The notes below the pieces were generated by a model. It was not told the origin of the DNA, searched no databases, and saw nothing but the letters and a program-made list of their open reading frames with translations. Positions 62,404 through 64,000 of a DNA stretch of 64,000 bases are shown here, piece after piece (the stretch's first letter is position 1; every line of letters starts with the position of its first letter). The translations under genes and the position numbers were made by a program. The stretch is from a filamentous cyanobacterium CCP3 (GTDB lineage: Bacteria > Cyanobacteriota > Cyanobacteriia > Phormidesmidales > Phormidesmidaceae): NCBI GenBank assembly GCA_003022385.1, contig PYGV01000002.1, positions 1-64,000 of the forward strand, given 5' to 3'.

Positions 62404-63661
62404 CCACTTCAAACGACGGCTGTCGGCAGATGCCAAAGACCGACGTAAACCCGTGCAGGAAGGTTGTCTGCCCCACGGGGCCAATTTCGCCGCCGCAGAA
62501 AAAGCCGCCCAAAGGCAGCCCCGGCAGGTATTGGGCGAACAGGCTGGAGTCGAAGTTAGCCTGGTCGTAGAGCCCTTCGCCCCGTCCGGCGCAGGCAAAC
62601 ATGAGCGCTCCGGCGGTTGTGGTTGCGGCTGTGACCTGGCGCTGGTAGCGCTGCAGCAGGTTTTCGAGATCGATCGCGGAGGTATGGGCATCGCGCAGGT
62701 GAAACTGCACTCGCTGGCCAGGGCGCAATCGATCGCCCACTGCGATCGCGCCCATCTTGGGGTCAACCCCCAGCAGGGTGCGAATCAAAAAATCGCCCTG
62801 GTCGAGGGTGAGCTTAAAGCTGTCCTGGGCAATGCCGATAAAGAGCGAGCTTTGGGCCAGCTTGCGATCGCTTTCCGATAGGGTGTCAAACAGGTCTTGC
62901 AGGAGGTCCAGGGGGGGGCGGGGGGCGTCGCTATCGGCGGTGTTCAGGGTCAGCAAAATGTTGCGCTCGGCTTTGTCTACCCGGTAGACCGGGCCAATGG
63001 GGCGGCACCCCTGCGCCACAATGGTGTCGAGCACCAGAGGTCCCGAGAGGGCGACCCCAACTACGCCTTCAGAGTGGAGGGTGCGATCGCAAAATAGACC
63101 GCTGTGGCGGTTAAACCCGTCTATACCCGCCAGCCCGCCAATTTTTACCCCGCTGGGGTAGGCAAAATCTAGCCCCTGAAGCAGGTCATTAACGCCCGAT
63201 GAAAAGGGATCGGCCATCAAAATAAACTGGGGATTTTGCGCTGGATCGACCCCAATCAGCTCCGACCAGGCTCCGGGTGGGCTGTCAAGATCGGGCAGGT
63301 CGTCGCTTGACACATGAAAACTCTGCACCGATACGCCCGGCAGTTTGGCCACCGTCAGGCTGAGGGCCGGGGTATTTTCGAGTTCCTGGGGCTGGCCCTG
63401 GGCGCTGGTGCCGACAATACCGCCGCCGCTGCACCCCACCAGGGCAGGCATGGGCAGCAGGCTCTGCAGCAGGGGCAACAGCCGGGCAAACTCACTGGTA
63501 AACGAGGACGAAATAAACACCAGCCCCAGGTCAGGGGCCGCCGTTAAGCGCCCCTGGAGCTGCTCAACTACCTCCTTAACAGCCCCTTCTAGGGAAGGAC
63601 AGGTAGACACAGCGTTCGCCCACTCCATAGGTGTGTGGCCCGGTTGAGGAATGTCGGTCAT
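62396..63661 (-). CDS. FIST-domain sensory protein
   Basis: 421 aa. FIST_N: LGLVFISSSFTSEFARLLPLLQSLLPMPALVGCSGGGIVGT and PGVKIGG-type loop (YPSGVKIGGLAGI). FIST_C: LTLDQGDFLIRTLLGVDPKMGAIAVGDRLRPGQRVQFHLRD and GALMFACAGRGEGLY...LPLGGFFCGGEIGPVG. FIST modules bind small ligands, often amino acids, in signalling; this one is stand-alone and soluble. ATG 63661 has GGAGGGG before it. The 339 bp beyond it to the window end hold its promoter region and no gene I can support. Confidence 0.9.
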   Translation of the reverse strand: MTDIPQPGHTPMEWANAVSTCPSLEGAVKEVVEQLQGRLTAAPDLGLVFISSSFTSEFARLLPLLQSLLPMPALVGCSGGGIVGTSAQGQPQELENTPALSLTVAKLPGVSVQSFHVSSDDLPDLDSPPGAWSELIGVDPAQNPQFILMADPFSSGVNDLLQGLDFAYPSGVKIGGLAGIDGFNRHSGLFCDRTLHSEGVVGVALSGPLVLDTIVAQGCRPIGPVYRVDKAERNILLTLNTADSDAPRPPLDLLQDLFDTLSESDRKLAQSSLFIGIAQDSFKLTLDQGDFLIRTLLGVDPKMGAIAVGDRLRPGQRVQFHLRDAHTSAIDLENLLQRYQRQVTAATTTAGALMFACAGRGEGLYDQANFDSSLFAQYLPGLPLGGFFCGGEIGPVGQTTFLHGFTSVFGICRQPSFEVEG

Positions 63662-64000
63662 CGGGTACGCCCCTCCTCTTGTGGTTCCAGTCTAGATCGG
63701 AATGCCCATTACCTCAGCAGATCAAGCCTAGCGAACAATGTTCAGCAGGCACCCCCGCCAGGGTAGGGATGTGTAATATGAATACTAGGTACTTCTACTG
63801 GGTCTACTGGCCGAACCTACTGGCTGGACTTAACGATTAGGTTCATCTTGGGGGGCTGCGGCAGGTAGCGACAGGCCAGCAATTTTCCTGTCAAGGGAGT
63901 AACCCTCCCTGCAGCGGTAGAGTTTCCATCGCCAGGCCATCAAAACCAGTGAAGTATACTGAGCCTGAAACCAAAATGGTCCATTGACGCCAGCGGATTC

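Noticed and set aside
63732-63743. LexA-like dyad CGAAC-AAT-GTTC upstream of the FIST gene
   Set aside because: The spacer is three bases and not the four of the CGAAC-N4-GTTCG box.
63778-63840. Possible 20-residue peptide, aromatic-rich, with three CTACTGG repeats
   Set aside because: Too short, no ribosome site, and explained by the small repeat.

Overview
The window is cyanobacterial chromosome. It carries photosystem II assembly factor Psb27, NDH-1 subunit NdhN, the clock-input protein LdpA, the Ycf45-type ATPase, DUF3181 and DUF3386 proteins and an Rre1-type response regulator, and the palindrome GCGATCGC (HIP1) recurs throughout. GC-rich coding DNA and gene content fit a filamentous Leptolyngbya/Nodosilinea/Phormidium-type organism; this assignment is inference. 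I see no rRNA, tRNA, CRISPR array, intact insertion sequence or prophage.

Layout. 1-3.6 kb: small conserved or unknown genes, two clusters of tandem hairpins and a 21-bp minisatellite. 3.6-18 kb: metabolic and envelope genes (solute-binding lipoprotein, radical SAM fusion protein, STAS protein, clpS with a CPBP protease, ppk1, a TM-helix channel-like protein, an SRPBCC protein, an RRM protein), plus a vestigial IS630-type transposase. 18-23 kb: an M48-like protein that has lost its zinc motif, a TSUP permease and an SbcD-like nuclease. 23-29.2 kb, minus strand: rpmJ-rpsM-rpsK-rpoA-rplQ-truA-rplM-rpsI-rpmE-prfA. 29.4-33.8 kb, minus strand: psb27, ycf45-like ATPase, ldpA, ndhN. 34.3-45.5 kb, plus strand: rplC to infA with secY and adk. 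The usual single cyanobacterial ribosomal superoperon is therefore cut between infA and rpmJ, and the two halves now point away from each other.

45.5-64 kb: an enolase-superfamily epimerase overlapping a DUF1611 protein (the DgcA/DgcN pairing, suggesting D-glutamate or N-acetylglutamate metabolism), a CHRD protein followed by an ECF sigma factor and a RskA-like anti-sigma factor, a PLP decarboxylase, an intergenic cluster of three DnaA boxes, a run of small cyanobacterial genes, the Rre1-like regulator, a four-helix-bundle (23S-IVP type) gene in a repeat-flanked cassette, chrA divergent from a LysR regulator with a dyad between them, membrane proteins, a VanX-type dipeptidase, a secreted protein and a FIST-domain sensor.

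The least explained signals are in non-coding DNA: tandem perfect hairpins (9-161 and 1269-1405), the 21-bp repeat readable as seven-residue repeats on both strands (548-736), two CRP-like sites exactly 22 bp apart (8908-8945), paired inverted consensus DnaA boxes (51676-51707), and two repeat cassettes that fill convergent gene junctions from stop codon to stop codon (56420-56889 and about 62181-62403).
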